A DNA stretch of 64,000 nt, from the NCBI RefSeq assembly GCF_900110855.1, contig NZ_FOFA01000006.1, forward strand, positions 186,001 through 250,000, in the 5' to 3' direction. This stretch comes from Microlunatus flavus (lineage in GTDB: Bacteria > Actinomycetota > Actinomycetes > Propionibacteriales > Propionibacteriaceae). Position 1 is the stretch's first letter, and every line of letters starts with the position of its first letter. Below the pieces are notes generated by a model that was not told the origin of the DNA, searched no databases, and saw only the letters and a list, made by a program, of their open reading frames with translations. A program made the position numbers and the translations under genes. This document shows, piece by piece, positions 35,921 to 45,023 of the stretch.

Positions 35921-37345
35921 TCAGGACGCGGTGCTGAGCACGCGGACGACGTCGAGCAGGGAGCGGTCGTCGCCCACGTTGCCGGCGAAGACCACGAAGG
36001 GGATGCCTGCTGCGGCGCCGCCGACCGGCTGCCACAGCGAGACGATGCCCGGGAGCATCGGTCCCCGCACGACGGCACGACGGATGCCCAGGCCGGACGT
36101 GGCGACGTCGGAGGACGTGATCCCGCCCTTGGCGACGACGAAGCGGGGCGGGTGGGCGGCGAGCGTCCGGCGGACGACCTCGACGACGGCGCCCGACACC
36201 GTCCGGGCGATCCGCAGGCTCTCGGCCGGGTCGTCACGCCGCACCAGCAGCCGGCTCGTGTGGACCACGACGTCCTGCTCGGCCAGCGCCGCGCTCACCG
36301 CCGCGACGACCCGGTCGAGCTCGGCCGCGGCGTCGGCGCCGCTCAGCAGCCGGTCGACGCCGACCTCCACGACGACGGCCGGGTGCCCGGCGACCAGGGC
36401 CTTGAGCTGGCGGGTGGTCTGCGCGACGTGCGACCCGACGACGACCAGGCCCCCGCCCGGCGCCGGGCTGGTCCCGGCGAACGCCTCGTCCGCGGTCAGC
36501 GGCGCGCGGACCTCCTGCCCCACGCGGGCACGGACGAAGGGTGGGCCCACGCGGTAGAGCAGGGACCGCCCGCGACGCTCGGACTCGGCCAGCCCGAGCG
36601 CGAGCGAGCGCAGGTCGTCCTCGGTGACCGCGTCGACGACCACCGGGGTCATGCCGGTCGCCCGGTCCAGGACGTCGGCGATCGCCTCGGCGGGGCCGCG
36701 CACCAGGGCGAGGTCGAGGACGAGCACGTCGGCGGCGGCGTACCGGCCGGCGGACTTCTCCTCGACGTACTCGGCGAGGGCCGAGGAGTGGAAGCCGAAG
36801 GTCGCGTCCCGCGCGAACTCGGTCTCCGCGACCGGGACCACCGTGCCGCCCGCGGCGCGGGTGTAGTGCACGCCGCCGACCGTGATCCGCCCCGCGTCGG
36901 GGAAGGCCGGCACCACCACCACGGCGTCGGTACGCCGGCCGGCGTGCCGCTCGAGCACGTCGGCGATGACGGTCGGCTCCAGCGGGAAGTGCCCGCGCAG
37001 CGTCGAGTCGCTGCGGCTGACGAAGCCCACGTCCACGCCCGCGGCGGACGCCGCGTCGAGAGCGTTCGTCACCACCTCGCGGTTGCGCTGCTCGGCGTCG
37101 GCCGGGTCGAGGCTGCGGGTGTTGGTGAGCACGTAGAGCGCGGGCGCCCCCTGCTCCAGCGCCCAGCGCAGGTCCTCGACCGCCCACCGCGTGAGCACGG
37201 GCAGGTCGGCCACCGACTGGGTCCCGGTGGGGTCGTCGTCGAGGACGACGAGCACCCGGCCCGACCGAGCCACGGCCGCCGCGACCGTGGCAGCAGGCAC
37301 CGCGACCTCGTCGGGGAAGGGCGCGAGCAGGTCCGCCTCCAGCAC
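35921..37345 (-). CDS. otnK: Four-carbon acid sugar kinase (OtnK-like, DUF1537)
   Basis: A 474-residue kinase of the four-carbon acid sugar kinase family, phosphorylating 3-oxo-tetronates. The N-terminal domain has VVLDDDPTGTQSVADLPVLT and FVSRSDSTLRGHFPLE; the C-terminal nucleotide-binding domain has VVAKGGITSSDVATSGLG and VVFAGNVGDDRSLLDVV. The GTG at 37345 is preceded by GGAAGGAGG with ideal spacing. It is followed by the ltnD-like gene. The pathway's decarboxylase/aldolase (OtnC) and isomerase (OtnI) are not in the window. Confidence 0.87.
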   Translation of the reverse strand: MLEADLLAPFPDEVAVPAATVAAAVARSGRVLVVLDDDPTGTQSVADLPVLTRWAVEDLRWALEQGAPALYVLTNTRSLDPADAEQRNREVVTNALDAASAAGVDVGFVSRSDSTLRGHFPLEPTVIADVLERHAGRRTDAVVVVPAFPDAGRITVGGVHYTRAAGGTVVPVAETEFARDATFGFHSSALAEYVEEKSAGRYAAADVLVLDLALVRGPAEAIADVLDRATGMTPVVVDAVTEDDLRSLALGLAESERRGRSLLYRVGPPFVRARVGQEVRAPLTADEAFAGTSPAPGGGLVVVGSHVAQTTRQLKALVAGHPAVVVEVGVDRLLSGADAAAELDRVVAAVSAALAEQDVVVHTSRLLVRRDDPAESLRIARTVSGAVVEVVRRTLAAHPPRFVVAKGGITSSDVATSGLGIRRAVVRGPMLPGIVSLWQPVGGAAAGIPFVVFAGNVGDDRSLLDVVRVLSTAS

Positions 37346-37735
37346 CGCCCCTCCTTCCGCACCGCGTGGTGAGCCCGAGCTCGGAGGCCCGGGGACGTAC
37401 GAGCCGCGGCTGTGCCCGCCACATCGTCCCCCAACCGGGTCCGACCGGACGCGGCAGGTGGAGGACCGGGTGCCCGCAGCCGGTCCCGGCCCAGGACCTG
37501 GACGCTCTCGAGCGCCGGGCACGGTCGGTGTCGCTGCTGCCTGGCTCAGGGTGCCGACGACGACCGCCCGCACCTCGCGGGGTGCACAGCGGACGCGCGA
37601 CCGCCGAGGGCGGAGGCGAGAAGCGTCGTGGCGACGCGTCACCTCTCACCGTGCGGCGAGCGGGCGCTACCATCAGGCGCTCCCGGCGCCTGCGTCCACG
37701 AGGGACCAGAGCTGCGGGGAGAGAGGCCGGCCGCG
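37346..37735. other. divergent intergenic region with hairpin
   Basis: A 390-base divergent gap between the otnK-like gene and the SARP-type regulator. I see no conserved coding signal here. It contains a perfect stem-loop CAGGCGC-TCCCG-GCGCCTG at 37674-37692, which would lie in the 5' leader of the regulator and could affect its expression. No clear operators were recognised. Confidence 0.5.
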
Positions 37736-40700
37736 GTGCGGATCTCGGTGCTGGGACCGGTGACGCTGCTCGCCGGACCCGAGGCCGTCGACCTCGGACC
37801 GCCGCGGCACCGGGCGCTGTTCGCGGCGCTGGTGGTCGACGCCGGCCACGTCGTCGCCGCCGAGGTCCTGCAGGAACGGGTCTGGGGCCTCGGCCCGTCG
37901 ACCGCGCCGGGGACGCTGCACAGCGCCGTGTCGCACCTGCGCCGCCGCCTCCGCCCCCATCCGGAGCTCACGCTGCAGACGCGGGCACCGGGCTACCTGC
38001 TGCGCACCGGCGCGACGAGCGTGGACGCCGTCGAGTTCTCGGCGCTGCTCGTCCGCTCCCGCACCCAGGCCGGCTCGGGCAACCCGGTCGCGGCCCGGGC
38101 GTGCATCGACGAGGCGCTCGGCCTCTGGCGGGGGCAGCCGTACGCGGACGTGGACGCGGACTTCGCCCGCGCCGAGGCCGACCGGTTGACGGCCCTCCGG
38201 CTGGCCGCCGTGGAGCTGGGCGCCGAGCTCGACCTCGTCCTGGGCCGTCACGCCGAGCTGGCCACCACCCTGCCCGCGATCGTCGCGGAGCACCCGCTGC
38301 GTGAGGGGCTGCGGGCGTCGCTGGTGCTGGCGCTGTACCGCTCGGGGCGGCAGGGCGACGCCCTCCGCGCGTACGCCGAAGGCCGGGAGATCCTCTCCGA
38401 CGAGCTGGGCGTCGACCCCGGACCCGCGCTGCGGCGCCTGCACGCGGGCGTCCTCGCCCAGGACCCCGCGCTCGACCTGCCGGCACCCGCGTCCACCGAG
38501 GCGGCCCGGGCACGAACCGTCCACCGGCCGAGCGTGACACCCGAGGAACCGGCCGACGGGCTCGTCGGTCGGACCGAGGAGAGGACCCGGCTCGCGGCGC
38601 TGCTCACGCTGTCGTCCCCGCAGGTGCGAGCAGCCGTCGTCGTCGGCGAGGCGGGGGTGGGCAAGACCGCGCTCGTGGAGGCCGTGGTCGCCGGGCTGCC
38701 CGGGTCGGTGGAGGTCGAGTGGGGCCGTTGCTGGGACCACGACAGCACGGCGGGCCTGTGGCTCTGGAGCCAGGCGCTCGGTGCGCTCGCGCGCAGGCGG
38801 GGTCCGACCGAGACCGCGGTCCTCGTCTCCGAGTCGGGTCCCGAGGTCGAGGGCCTCCTCGGTCGTGGCGCCGTGCCCGACCCTTCGGCGGGCGGGGAGG
38901 TCAACCGGGCCCGGCTGTTCATGGCCGTCGCCGGCTTCCTCGGTGCGGCTGCCCGCCGGCGCCCGCTGGTGGTGGTCCTCGAGGACCTGCACTGGGCCGA
39001 CCAGGACTCCGCCGACCTCCTCGGCTTCGTCCTGGAGACGGTGCGTGACGTCCCGCTGCGGATCGTCGGGACCGTCCGCTCCCCCTCCGACACCGCGACC
39101 GACCGCGGTCCCGGGCTGCTGGCCGACCTGGCCCGACGGAGCGCGGTCGTCCGCCTCGACCTCGCAGGGCTGGACGTGGGCGAGGTCGCGGAGCTGGCCG
39201 AGACGCAGCTGGGGCGCCCGGTGCGACCCGAGCAGGCGGCGGCGCTCCACGAACGCACGAACGGCAACCCCTTCTTCATCTCCGAGCTGGTCCGGCTGCG
39301 CCAGCACGAGACCGAGGCCCCCGGACGCGCCGGTGGCCCCGTGCCGGACAACGTCCGGACGGTGGTCGAGCGCCGGCTGACCCACCTGCCCGCGGGGACG
39401 GTGGACCTCCTGGGCGTCGCCGCGGTGCTGGGACGCGAGCTCTCGCTGTCCCTGCTCGCCCGGGTGCTCGGCCGCCGGGCCGTCGACCTGGCCGAGGACG
39501 TCGACGCCGCCGTCGCCCACGGCATCGTCGCCCCCGTCGAGGACCTGGAGCGGCTTCGGTTCTCCCACGCGCTCGTGCAGGAGACGTTGGTGGCCGGCCT
39601 GGGGCCGATGCGGCGGGCGGGCTTGCACGCGGCGGCCGCGGCCACCCTCGAGGAGCTGCCGGGCGACCGACGCGAGCGGGCCGCCCAGATCGCCTCCCAC
39701 TGGGCCGCAGCCGGCCTGATGGGCGACGTCGACCGCGCGGTGGCGGCGACCCTGCTCGCGGCGGAGGTCGACCTGGCCGCGTCGGCCCCCAGCGAGGCCG
39801 AGCGCCACCTCCGCCGCGCGCTCGACCTGGCGCGGCAGGCCCCGGGGGCGACGGCGGAGGTGCTGGAGCTGGAGGTGCGCACACGGCTGGCCACGCTGCT
39901 CACCCTGGTCCGCGGCTACAACGACGACGCCGTCGCGCTCGAGCGGCGCCGCAGCTTCGAGCTCGCCGAGCGGCTCGGGTCGGCGCCGCACCTGCTGCCG
40001 GCCCTGTGGGGACGCTGGGGCATCGCCCTGGTCTCCGGCGACTTCGACCAGGCGTACGCCGACGCCGACGCCCTCGAGGAAGCCGGTCGGCGGGCCGGGG
40101 ACGCCATGCTCGGCGCCGCCGCCCACCTGGCCCGCGGACAGACGCACTGGCACCGAGGCCGGCTCGGTTCGGCGCGCCAAGAGCTCGAGCAGGCCGTCGA
40201 GGCGTTCGCCGGCCACGCCGGCCAGGTCCGGCTCGACGTCTTCCTCCAGCACCCCGAACCGACCGCTGCCGTCTGGCTGTCCCTGGTGCTCGCCCAGCTC
40301 GGGGAGCAGCAGGAGTCCGACGCCGCCGCGGCCCGGGCTGCCGCCCATCCGGCCGTCACGCACCACCCCTTCACCTCGATCTACCGCTGGGTCACGCAGG
40401 GCTTCCGGTGGGCCGTGCGAGGTGAGCCCGACCAGGCGTTGCGGTCCGAGGTCGGCCTCGCGGACGCCGTGCGGCTCGGCTTCGACCAGCTCGCGGTCTT
40501 CTCGCTGCTCCCGGTCGGCTGGGGGCACGGCTCGTCCGGACAGCTGGACCGCGGGCTCACCGAGCTCCGCACCGCACGCGAGGCGCTGGGCTCGGTCGCT
40601 GAACGACCCGCGTTCGTCACGATGATCTGGTGGCTGGTGGCCGACCTGCACCACCGGGTCGGTGACGAGCGCGCGGCCCTGGCCGCCCTCGTCGAAGCCG

Positions 40701-40849
40701 AGCGGGCCGGCTCGGACATCGGGGAGCATGCGGTGCTGGTGGAGCGGCTCGCTCTCGAGGCCCAGGTCCTACGTCGGCTCGGGCGCCTCGACGACGCCGT
40801 CGAGCGCGAGGGTCGCCTCGAGCGGGCTCGCCGGGAGCGGCTGCTCTGA
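37736..40849 (+). CDS. AfsR/SARP-type regulator with ATPase and TPR regions
   Basis: A 1037-residue multidomain regulator. Residues 1-90 are an OmpR-like winged HTH (VRISVLGPVTLLAGPEAVDL, PGTLHSAVSHLRRRLRPHPE); 95-245 a bacterial transcriptional activation domain (BTAD) with YADVDADFARAEADRLTALR; then an AAA/STAND ATPase with Walker A VVVGEAGVGKTALVEAVV and Walker B LVVVLEDLHWADQDSADLL; the C-terminal half is alpha-helical TPR-like. There is no C-terminal LuxR HTH. Such proteins activate secondary-metabolite or secretion genes. The GTG at 37736 starts exactly at the conserved HTH strand. Confidence 0.9.
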   Translation: MRISVLGPVTLLAGPEAVDLGPPRHRALFAALVVDAGHVVAAEVLQERVWGLGPSTAPGTLHSAVSHLRRRLRPHPELTLQTRAPGYLLRTGATSVDAVEFSALLVRSRTQAGSGNPVAARACIDEALGLWRGQPYADVDADFARAEADRLTALRLAAVELGAELDLVLGRHAELATTLPAIVAEHPLREGLRASLVLALYRSGRQGDALRAYAEGREILSDELGVDPGPALRRLHAGVLAQDPALDLPAPASTEAARARTVHRPSVTPEEPADGLVGRTEERTRLAALLTLSSPQVRAAVVVGEAGVGKTALVEAVVAGLPGSVEVEWGRCWDHDSTAGLWLWSQALGALARRRGPTETAVLVSESGPEVEGLLGRGAVPDPSAGGEVNRARLFMAVAGFLGAAARRRPLVVVLEDLHWADQDSADLLGFVLETVRDVPLRIVGTVRSPSDTATDRGPGLLADLARRSAVVRLDLAGLDVGEVAELAETQLGRPVRPEQAAALHERTNGNPFFISELVRLRQHETEAPGRAGGPVPDNVRTVVERRLTHLPAGTVDLLGVAAVLGRELSLSLLARVLGRRAVDLAEDVDAAVAHGIVAPVEDLERLRFSHALVQETLVAGLGPMRRAGLHAAAAATLEELPGDRRERAAQIASHWAAAGLMGDVDRAVAATLLAAEVDLAASAPSEAERHLRRALDLARQAPGATAEVLELEVRTRLATLLTLVRGYNDDAVALERRRSFELAERLGSAPHLLPALWGRWGIALVSGDFDQAYADADALEEAGRRAGDAMLGAAAHLARGQTHWHRGRLGSARQELEQAVEAFAGHAGQVRLDVFLQHPEPTAAVWLSLVLAQLGEQQESDAAAARAAAHPAVTHHPFTSIYRWVTQGFRWAVRGEPDQALRSEVGLADAVRLGFDQLAVFSLLPVGWGHGSSGQLDRGLTELRTAREALGSVAERPAFVTMIWWLVADLHHRVGDERAALAALVEAERAGSDIGEHAVLVERLALEAQVLRRLGRLDDAVEREGRLERARRERLL

Positions 40850-40936
40850 CCCCGGTCCGCCTTCGGTCGGACCATCCGGCTCCTCCTCGCCGAACAGGTC
40901 CTCCAGGGTCATCAGCGGCGGTGGGACGTCGACCAT
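40769..40936 (-). CDS. small acidic protein candidate (55 residues)
   Basis: ATG at 40936 has GAGGAGG five bases upstream, among the best ribosome binding sites in the window. The protein begins MVDVPPPLMTLEDLFGEEEP and is acidic and proline-rich. The first 29 codons lie outside any other gene and use mostly G or C in the third position; the rest is antisense to the end of the SARP regulator. I recognise no family. It could be chance, but the start signal is striking. Confidence 0.4.
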   Translation of the reverse strand: MVDVPPPLMTLEDLFGEEEPDGPTEGGPGSEQPLPASPLEATLALDGVVEAPEPT

Positions 40937-41125
40937 CAGGCCTCCTCGGGACGCGGGCGCCGCCATCGTGCACCGGTGACCTTGCGGTCGGCTGGTGCCC
41001 GGTGGCCCGGGCGTCCCCGCCGTGCTCCCGCGGAGCGGCGCTTGCGTCCGGCTTGGGTCGGCCCGGGTCCAGCGCGATCCGCCGGCGCAAGCCGACGCCA
41101 AGGACGCTCCCCCAGGCTCGTCTCC

Positions 41126-41938
41126 ATGACCGATCTCGACCAGGCCCACCGGCCCACCACGCCCACCACGCCCAGAAGGACCACGACCACCCAGCAGCAC
41201 CTCGTCGCCACCGCCCTCGCCGGCCTCGTCCTGACCGGCGGCGTCGCCGCACTCGCACCCCCCGCCAGCGCGTCCGACTTCGACTGCGACGACGCAGCCC
41301 ACCCGATCAACGTGGGCCGCGGCCTCGAGGTCGTCGTCGGCACGAAGAAGGCGCGGACCGGCTACCTCGTCGTCTACACCGACCGCGGCTGCGCGGTCGA
41401 CGGCGCCGTCGCCGTCATCACCTCCCCCAGCACGACGTTCCGCGTCCCCCTGGAGAAGAGCGCGACCGACGACGACGACCCCTACACCGCCTGGCGCGGG
41501 GCGGTGCGGATCAAGCCCTCCGAGCTGCGCAACTCCGACGCCGGCGTCTGGACCGTCCGCTACGAGGTCGACGGCGGGTCTCACGGGACGTCCGAGACCA
41601 CCACCGTCGAGGGCCACGTCCGGCGGGCCACCCGAGCCACCTTCAACGCCGGCCCCGAGCCCGTGCGCCACGGCAGGCTGACCTTCACGGGCACCCTCGA
41701 GCGCGCCGACTGGAACACCCACCGCTACCGGCGGGTCAGCAAGCCCGTCGTCGTGCAGACCCTCGGCGGGGCCGACGGCTCACCGACGACCGACGTCGTG
41801 AGGCTGACGACGAAGAAGGACGGCACGTTCCGCACGACCGTCGCCTTCCCGGGCCCGGGCGCGTACCGGGTGGCCTTCGAGGGCGGGTCGGTGAGCGCTC
41901 CGACGACCTCCCGCGTGGACCGGGTCGCCGCCCCCTGA
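41126..41938 (+). CDS. Secreted protein with Ig-like repeats, unknown function
   Basis: A 270-residue exported protein: basic N terminus, hydrophobic segment ATALAGLVLTGGVAALAPPA and a likely signal cleavage after ASA near residue 48. The mature part has two beta-sandwich-like halves: one with cysteines (FDCDDAAH, DRGCAVDG) and one containing EPVRHGRLTFTGTLERADW, ending in GPGAYRVAFEGGS, as in Ig-like or bacterial surface domains. No catalytic motif is seen. It lies upstream of a second secreted protein and downstream of the SARP regulator. Confidence 0.75.
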   Translation: MTDLDQAHRPTTPTTPRRTTTTQQHLVATALAGLVLTGGVAALAPPASASDFDCDDAAHPINVGRGLEVVVGTKKARTGYLVVYTDRGCAVDGAVAVITSPSTTFRVPLEKSATDDDDPYTAWRGAVRIKPSELRNSDAGVWTVRYEVDGGSHGTSETTTVEGHVRRATRATFNAGPEPVRHGRLTFTGTLERADWNTHRYRRVSKPVVVQTLGGADGSPTTDVVRLTTKKDGTFRTTVAFPGPGAYRVAFEGGSVSAPTTSRVDRVAAP

Positions 41939-41943
41939 CCGGT

Positions 41944-41976
41944 GGACCGCGCCGTCACCGGACGGCGGTGCGGTCC
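41944..41976 (+). terminator. strong hairpin after the secreted protein gene
   Basis: GGACCG-CGCCGTC (41944-41956), loop ACCG, GACGGCG (41961-41967), a three-base bulge and CGGTCC (41971-41976) make a 13-pair stem six bases after the stop codon. It probably ends transcription between the two secreted-protein genes. Confidence 0.6.
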
Positions 41977-42052
41977 GCCAACGGCCTCGGTCCCGTGCAC
42001 GACCGAGCGAGCGTACGAGCCCTGCAGGACCCCGAGACGAGGGAGACGGCCG

Positions 42053-44164
42053 ATGAGGACAGCGACGTCGCGGCGTGGATGGACCGCGGTGCTGGTCGGT
42101 GCGGTGCTGCTGAGCACCGCGCTGCCCGGTTCCGACCGGCCGGCGGCGGCCGGTCAGCCGCACAGCCCGCGGTCGGCCGAGGTGCAGGTCGGGGGGCGGT
42201 ACTGGTCCCAGCCCCCGAAGCTCCTCGACACCTCGGCGGCGCGGGCCCAGGGTGCGTCGCACCCGACGACGGGCGCCCCTGAGCGGGAGCAGCCGCCGTC
42301 CGCACCCACCCGGGGCACCGTGACGGGTCGGTTGGTCGACCGGGCAGGTCGACCGCTGGCCGGGGTGCTCGTGACCGGGGTGCGGTTCTCCGACCTCGGA
42401 GAGGGCATCGACTTCGAGGAGGAGACGCCCGTCGTGACCCGCACGGGAACCGATGGACGCTTCCGGCTGCCGCAGCTCACCGAGCGCTACCTCGTGAGGG
42501 CCTGCGACGCGGGTGAGGAGGCCGTGGAGTGCACGAGCGACCCCGAGGCGAAGCGGTTCGCCCCCACCTACGTCGGTCCTGACGGCACCAGCAGCAGCTG
42601 GCTGACGCAGACGCGGATGTTCAGGCCGGCGAAGGGCACGCGCGCGCTCGGCGTCATCAGGGCCCGTGCTTCCGCCGTGCTCACCGGGACCTTCGCCGAC
42701 GGCCCCCACCGATCGGTCCGGCTGCTGAGGGGCGACGGCAGCACCGCGCAGACCGCCCGGACCGACGACGACGGTCGGTACCGGTTCGAGGTCGCCCCGG
42801 GCCGCTACCGGGTCGAGGTCGACCGCATCGAGAACGTGCGCACGGTCGCCACCGTGCCGGGCTTCCGGTCCCGCGTGCTGCGCCTCGGCACCGGGAGAGC
42901 GACCAGGCTCGACCTCGCGTCGACGGGCGCCGCCACCCTCGAGGGGCGGGTGACCGCCCACGGCGAACCCGTGGCCGAGCAGTTCGTCGCCATCACCGAC
43001 GACCGTGGGCGCTTCGCGGCCGGGGTGGTCACCGACGCCGACGGCCGCTACGGCCTGGACGCCCTGAAGCCGGGGCGCTACACGCTCAGCACGCCCGCCG
43101 CTGCCACGACGTTCGTCCCGGTGAGCCGCTCGTTCACCCTCGACGCGCGCACACCGACCCGGGCCGACCTGGAGCTCCGCGACGGCGCGCGGATCGTGCT
43201 CGCTCCGACCGACGTCGGGTCACCGGCTCCCGGGGCGGACGTCGTGGTGGAGCTCCGCGACGCGACGGGCGCGATCACCAAGGCCGCCGGCGCCTCGCCG
43301 GGCGACGTGGTCTCGTTCTCCGGTCTCGCGCCCGGTCGCTACCAGGTGGTGGCCAGGCGCTCGGCCGACGACGGCTCGGGGGAGGTCGTCACCGAGCTCC
43401 CGTGGGCCGAACGCGTCGTGCAGGTCGGCGGCACACGAACCGTCGACCTGGGAGCCGTGGCGCTCGACCGGGCGACGCTGAACCTGTCGGGCACGCTGCC
43501 CCGGGGCTCGCGGATCCGGATCACGCCGCTGCCCGACGTGCCCTACCTGCGTCCCGACTTCGTCGAGGGCACCGGCGTCACCGGGCTGTCCGCGAGCTGG
43601 ACGACCGACGCAGAACCGTCCGGGCGCTACCTGGCTCGAGGGCTGGTTCCCGGGCGCTACCTCGTGGCCGTCACCGCGCAGTACCTCCAGCCGAACGACG
43701 GTCCCACCGTCTACCGCGGCGACGTGGCGGTCACCCACCGGTGGCTGACGGTGACCGCGACCACCACGACGGCGAGCTTCACCGCACCGCGGGGCGGGAG
43801 GGTGACCGGCAGGTTCCGCCACGCCGGCACGCACCGTCCCGCCATCGCCCCCTTCGCCTACCAGGTGCGCGACGGAGGTGACCAGGCCCGCCTGCTGCCC
43901 CTGGTGTCCCGGCCGCAGACCTACCGCAGCGGCTTCACCGTCGACCGGCTGCACGCAGGACGCGGGCACGGCACCGTGGTCGACCTCCAGCAGGTGCTGG
44001 ATCTCGCCGACGCCCAGGGTGAGGAGCTGCCCACCAACCTCACGGACTCCGCCTCGACCGAACCCGGGACGCCGTACTGGTTCACGGCCACGCCGGGGAG
44101 GTTCCGCATCCGCTACGGGCGGACGACCGACCTGGGCCTCGTCGACCTGCACGTCCGTGGATGA
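42053..44164 (+). CDS. Large secreted protein with carboxypeptidase-regulatory-like (CnaB) repeats
   Basis: A 703-residue exported protein. The signal region (WTAVLVGAVLLSTALPGSDR) precedes repeated prealbumin-like beta-sandwich domains, marked by GTVTGRLVDRAGRPLAGVLV, then TDDDGRYRFEVAPGRYRVEV, TDADGRYGLDALKPGRYTLS and FSGLAPGRYQVVARRSADDG. Such domains form stalks or bind surfaces; no enzyme domain or LPXTG anchor is seen, so it may be released. GGAG lies before the ATG at 42053. Confidence 0.8.
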   Translation: MRTATSRRGWTAVLVGAVLLSTALPGSDRPAAAGQPHSPRSAEVQVGGRYWSQPPKLLDTSAARAQGASHPTTGAPEREQPPSAPTRGTVTGRLVDRAGRPLAGVLVTGVRFSDLGEGIDFEEETPVVTRTGTDGRFRLPQLTERYLVRACDAGEEAVECTSDPEAKRFAPTYVGPDGTSSSWLTQTRMFRPAKGTRALGVIRARASAVLTGTFADGPHRSVRLLRGDGSTAQTARTDDDGRYRFEVAPGRYRVEVDRIENVRTVATVPGFRSRVLRLGTGRATRLDLASTGAATLEGRVTAHGEPVAEQFVAITDDRGRFAAGVVTDADGRYGLDALKPGRYTLSTPAAATTFVPVSRSFTLDARTPTRADLELRDGARIVLAPTDVGSPAPGADVVVELRDATGAITKAAGASPGDVVSFSGLAPGRYQVVARRSADDGSGEVVTELPWAERVVQVGGTRTVDLGAVALDRATLNLSGTLPRGSRIRITPLPDVPYLRPDFVEGTGVTGLSASWTTDAEPSGRYLARGLVPGRYLVAVTAQYLQPNDGPTVYRGDVAVTHRWLTVTATTTTASFTAPRGGRVTGRFRHAGTHRPAIAPFAYQVRDGGDQARLLPLVSRPQTYRSGFTVDRLHAGRGHGTVVDLQQVLDLADAQGEELPTNLTDSASTEPGTPYWFTATPGRFRIRYGRTTDLGLVDLHVRG

Positions 44165-44247
44165 GAGGGGGTGTCCCCGCCGGCGGCTCCGGGCGGCACC
44201 TCGTCCCGGCGGGCGGGTTTCACGACCGCGGCGACGCGTGGACGGGC

Positions 44248-44289
44248 CGGGCCTCGCCGAGGCCCGCCCCTGTCCAGGCCTGGGGCGGG
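44248..44289. terminator. double hairpin between convergent genes
   Basis: CGGGCCTCG-C-CGAGGCCCG (44248-44266) is followed at once by CGCCCC paired with GGGGCG around AGGCCT. The large secreted gene and the SDR gene converge here; bidirectional termination is likely. Confidence 0.6.
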
Positions 44290-44291
44290 GC

Positions 44292-45023
44292 TCAGCTCTC
44301 CTCGGCCATCGCGCGCAGCACCCACTGCTGGGTACGGAGCCGGCGCGACTGACGCAGCACGGTGACGATCGCGTCGGCGACGTCCTCGGGGGCGAGCACG
44401 TGCTCGAGCCACTCGTCGCCGGCGTTGCGGCCCGTGCCGATGGCGAACTCCGTCGACACGGCGGCGGGGCAGATGGTCGTCACGCGGATCCCGTGCTCGC
44501 GCAGCTCGCGGTCCAGCGAGCCCGCCAGCCCGACCTGGGCGTGCTTCGTCCCGGCGTAGACGGCCTCCCACGGACCGCCGCGCAGCCCGGCGACCGAGCT
44601 GACGACGACGACGTCCCCGCCGGACTGCTCGCGGAAGGTCGGCACGACGGCCCGCACGCTGAAGACCGTGCCGAGGAAGTTCGTCGCGTCCATGGTGCGG
44701 ATCTCGTCGTCGGTCATGCTCATGATCCCGCCGTACGCGCCGATGCCGGCGTTCGCGACGAGGCTGTCGAGCCGCCCGAACCGTTCCTGCGCCGCGGCGA
44801 CCACGGCCGCGTTCGTGGCCGGGTCGGCGACGTCGCCGGCCACCGCGGCGACGGCGTCCGCACCCAGCTCGGCGACGAGCTCGTCGAGCCGTTCCTGGCG
44901 ACGTCCGAGGAGCACCACGCGGGCGCCCTCGGCGACGAGCGCCCGCGCGGTCGCGCGGCCGATGCCGGCGGTCGCTCCGGTGATCGCGACGACCGTGCCG
45001 GCGAGGTCCCGGTCGAGGCTCAT
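44292..45023 (-). CDS. SDR family oxidoreductase
   Basis: Classical short-chain dehydrogenase of 243 residues. Cofactor motif VAITGATAGIGRATARALVA, NAGIGAYGGI, catalytic Ser in VVSSVAGLRG and Tyr-x3-Lys in AVYAGTKHAQVGLA. It is the last gene of the minus-strand carbohydrate operon; its ATG at 45023 overlaps the stop of a 78-residue gene (ATGA). It may interconvert a sugar alcohol and keto sugar produced by the other oxidoreductases; that is inferred from context only. Confidence 0.9.
   Translation of the reverse strand: MSLDRDLAGTVVAITGATAGIGRATARALVAEGARVVLLGRRQERLDELVAELGADAVAAVAGDVADPATNAAVVAAAQERFGRLDSLVANAGIGAYGGIMSMTDDEIRTMDATNFLGTVFSVRAVVPTFREQSGGDVVVVSSVAGLRGGPWEAVYAGTKHAQVGLAGSLDRELREHGIRVTTICPAAVSTEFAIGTGRNAGDEWLEHVLAPEDVADAIVTVLRQSRRLRTQQWVLRAMAEES

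Noticed and set aside
37673-40729. 1018-codon frame opposite the SARP regulator
   Set aside because: Shadow frame; Gln/Gly/Arg-rich and without recognisable domains.
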